NCBI GenBank assembly: GCA_036745495.1
Contig: DAIOGA010000003.1
Span: forward strand, 1-64,000
Direction: 5' to 3'
DNA length: 64,000 bases
Source of the DNA: Methylopumilus sp036745495
GTDB taxonomy: Bacteria; Pseudomonadota; Gammaproteobacteria; Burkholderiales; Methylophilaceae
The translations under genes were made by a program, and so were the position numbers. Under the pieces are notes generated by a model that had not been told where the DNA came from, made no database searches, and worked only from the letters and a program-made list of their open reading frames with translations. This document shows, piece by piece, positions 62,831 to 64,000 of the stretch (positions within the stretch are counted from its first letter, which is position 1; the number at the start of each line of letters is the position of its first letter).

Positions 62831-63090
62831 GATTGCTCCAACAAAATAATTTTTTTAGGCTCAGGGATTTTCATCTTTAATGATTTTTTTGCGATATCTT
62901 CAATTCTTCCATGCATTGCCCATGTGCTCTGTTCTAGTTGAAGCTGGTTATACTCTGTATTTAACTTTTGTCCAATTTCTTTTTGTTGCCCAAGTTCAAA
63001 ATACAATCTTCTTGATTGATATTGAGAATTTACTTTTGCAAGAGCCATAAGCACTATCACAAAAAATAAAATAAAATTTATTTTTGTCAT
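62827..63090 (-). CDS. ftsL: Cell division protein FtsL
   Basis: FtsL is a small bitopic divisome protein (87 aa): one N-terminal membrane helix (about 4-20) followed by a coiled coil with Q-L-Q-L-E-Q-S-T-W and an I-E-x-I-A-K-K-S-L-K-M-K-I-P end. Sequence conservation of FtsL is low, but its size, layout and place between rsmH and ftsI fix the assignment. The ATG directly follows the rsmH stop (TAG then ATG). Confidence 0.93.
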   Translation of the reverse strand: MTKINFILFFVIVLMALAKVNSQYQSRRLYFELGQQKEIGQKLNTEYNQLQLEQSTWAMHGRIEDIAKKSLKMKIPEPKKIILLEQS

Positions 63091-64000
63091 CTAATATGCG
63101 GTCCTCTCGGCAACTCGCATAATTCCGCTCCTCGATCTTGGGTTGTTTTTCACTTCATCATCACTTGGTCGTATAGGTTTTGTCACGATATTTAATCGAG
63201 GCTTTGGCAATTCTTCACTTCTAATTGGAAAATTAGAAGGTAGGGTATCTCTATTTTTTTCATCATTAATAAACTGTTTCACAATTCTATCTTCGAGTGA
63301 ATGAAAACTAATCACCACCATAATGCCGCCTGTTTTTAATCGCTCTAAAATCTTAGGCAATACTTCTTTCAATTCCTCGAGTTCTCGATTGACATAGATT
63401 CTTAATGCTTGAAATGTTCTTGTTGCAGGATCTTGTCCAATTTCTTTTTTTGGCATATGGTCTGCGACAATTTTTGCAAGCTGTTTTGTTGTTTCAATCG
63501 AACCTATTTCATCTCTCTCTTTAATAATTGCAGTCGAAATTCTTTTAGCGAATTTTTCTTCGCCATATTCTTTTAAAATCTTTTCTAATTCTTTCTGTTC
63601 GATACGCTTTAAGACTTCTGCTGCGGTAATGCCTTTTGTCTGATCCATACGCATATCAAGATGCGCATCAAATCTAAAGCTAAATCCTCGATCGCCCTCA
63701 TCAATCTGTGGTGATGAGATACCCAAATCAAGAAGCACGCCATCTACTTTAGAAATACCTTTTGATTGCAATACTTCATCGATCTCAGAAAAATGTGCAT
63801 GCACGATTTCGAATCTCGCATCTTTAATTTTTAAACCTTCCTCATACGCAGCTTTATCTCGATCGATCGCAATTAATCTGCCTTCCTGATTTAACTTGTC
63901 TAAAATTAATTTACTATGGCCGCCTCGCCCAAAGGTGCAATCCACATAGATACCATCTTTCTTTAAAACTAGATGCTCAACTGCTTCATGTAAAAGGACA
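63091..64000 (-). CDS. rsmH: 16S rRNA (m4C1402) methyltransferase, 5' part cut by window edge
   Basis: RsmH (MraW) methylates C1402 of 16S rRNA. The visible reading frame enters at the right edge with V-L-L-H-E-A-V, then V-D-C-T-F-G-R-G-G-H-S (S-adenosylmethionine site), D-G-V-L-L-D-L-G-I-S-S, R-T-F-Q-A-L-R-I-Y-V-N and S-F-H-S-L-E-D-R. The ending R-S-R-S-G-I-M-R is typical. The frame is open to position 64000, so the start lies outside, probably within a few codons. A GTG at 63945 is internal and not the start. It is the first dcw gene in this window; mraZ would lie beyond. Confidence 0.96.
   Translation of the reverse strand, partial: VLLHEAVEHLVLKKDGIYVDCTFGRGGHSKLILDKLNQEGRLIAIDRDKAAYEEGLKIKDARFEIVHAHFSEIDEVLQSKGISKVDGVLLDLGISSPQIDEGDRGFSFRFDAHLDMRMDQTKGITAAEVLKRIEQKELEKILKEYGEEKFAKRISTAIIKERDEIGSIETTKQLAKIVADHMPKKEIGQDPATRTFQALRIYVNRELEELKEVLPKILERLKTGGIMVVISFHSLEDRIVKQFINDEKNRDTLPSNFPIRSEELPKPRLNIVTKPIRPSDDEVKNNPRSRSGIMRVAERTAY

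Noticed and set aside
63943..63945. GTG as start of rsmH
   Set aside because: The frame and conserved residues continue upstream to the window edge, so the gene is cut, not short.

Overview
The window is 64 kb of AT-rich, very densely packed bacterial chromosome with short intergenic spaces and many 1-4 base gene overlaps. Gene content and order (ffh next to a CcsA/YpjD-like gene, pssA-leuA, tgt-yajC-secDF, dapA-bamC-MBL hydrolase, tkt/gap/pgk, DciA/M23/secA, a full dcw cluster ending in lpxC) point to a betaproteobacterium. The low-GC, streamlined style fits the Methylophilaceae (OM43 / Methylopumilus-like). That family call is inference, because no diagnostic methylotrophy gene lies in the window. 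The assembly is a scaffold: a 100-N gap sits inside it.

Layout. 0-7 kb: a cut-off lipoprotein, MlaA, a doubtful small membrane ORF, tRNA-Lys with a clear promoter, Ffh, a cytochrome-c-assembly-type membrane protein, a HAD phosphatase, LeuA and PssA. 7-15 kb: Tgt, YajC, SecD, SecF, a CNNM/CBS membrane protein, then ClpS and ClpA around the artificial gap. 15-21 kb: a GST-like protein, PyrD, a RoxA-type ribosomal oxygenase, a tiny Ala/Pro-repeat lipoprotein with a strong terminator, an MBL hydrolase, BamC and DapA. 21-27 kb: rsxABCDGE plus nth, then a DUF1289 mini-gene. 27-34 kb: SecA, an M23 peptidase, DciA, a TauE-family exporter and a proton-pumping pyrophosphatase. 34-40 kb: PurC, Pgk, Gap, transketolase and a thioredoxin-like protein. 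40-44 kb: RsmE, then an unusual HTH-N-acetylglutamate synthase fusion with ArgB and a HAD nucleotidase. 44-64 kb: CCA-adding enzyme, an NDUFA9-like SDR, an unreported 53-residue membrane protein, then lpxC-ftsZ-ftsA-ftsQ-ddl-murB-murC-murG-ftsW-murD-mraY-murF-murE-ftsI-ftsL-rsmH, all on the minus strand.

Most of the window is housekeeping: protein export (SRP, Sec, YajC), outer-membrane assembly (BamC, MlaA, LpxC), peptidoglycan synthesis and division, central carbon metabolism, and leucine, lysine, arginine and pyrimidine synthesis. The most unusual item is at 40.9-43.5 kb. There the first enzyme of arginine synthesis carries an N-terminal XRE/Cro-type DNA-binding domain, its upstream spacer holds two inverted repeats with equal 7-base spacers, and argB follows 27 bases downstream. 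This suggests an enzyme that may also be its own operon regulator. Other points of interest are the translationally coupled mini-gene after lpxC, a MlaA without a lipobox, a CCA enzyme with an eroded HD domain, a GAPDH with a changed cofactor-binding site, and the spurious clpS-clpA gap. No CRISPR array, insertion sequence, prophage or defence island was seen.
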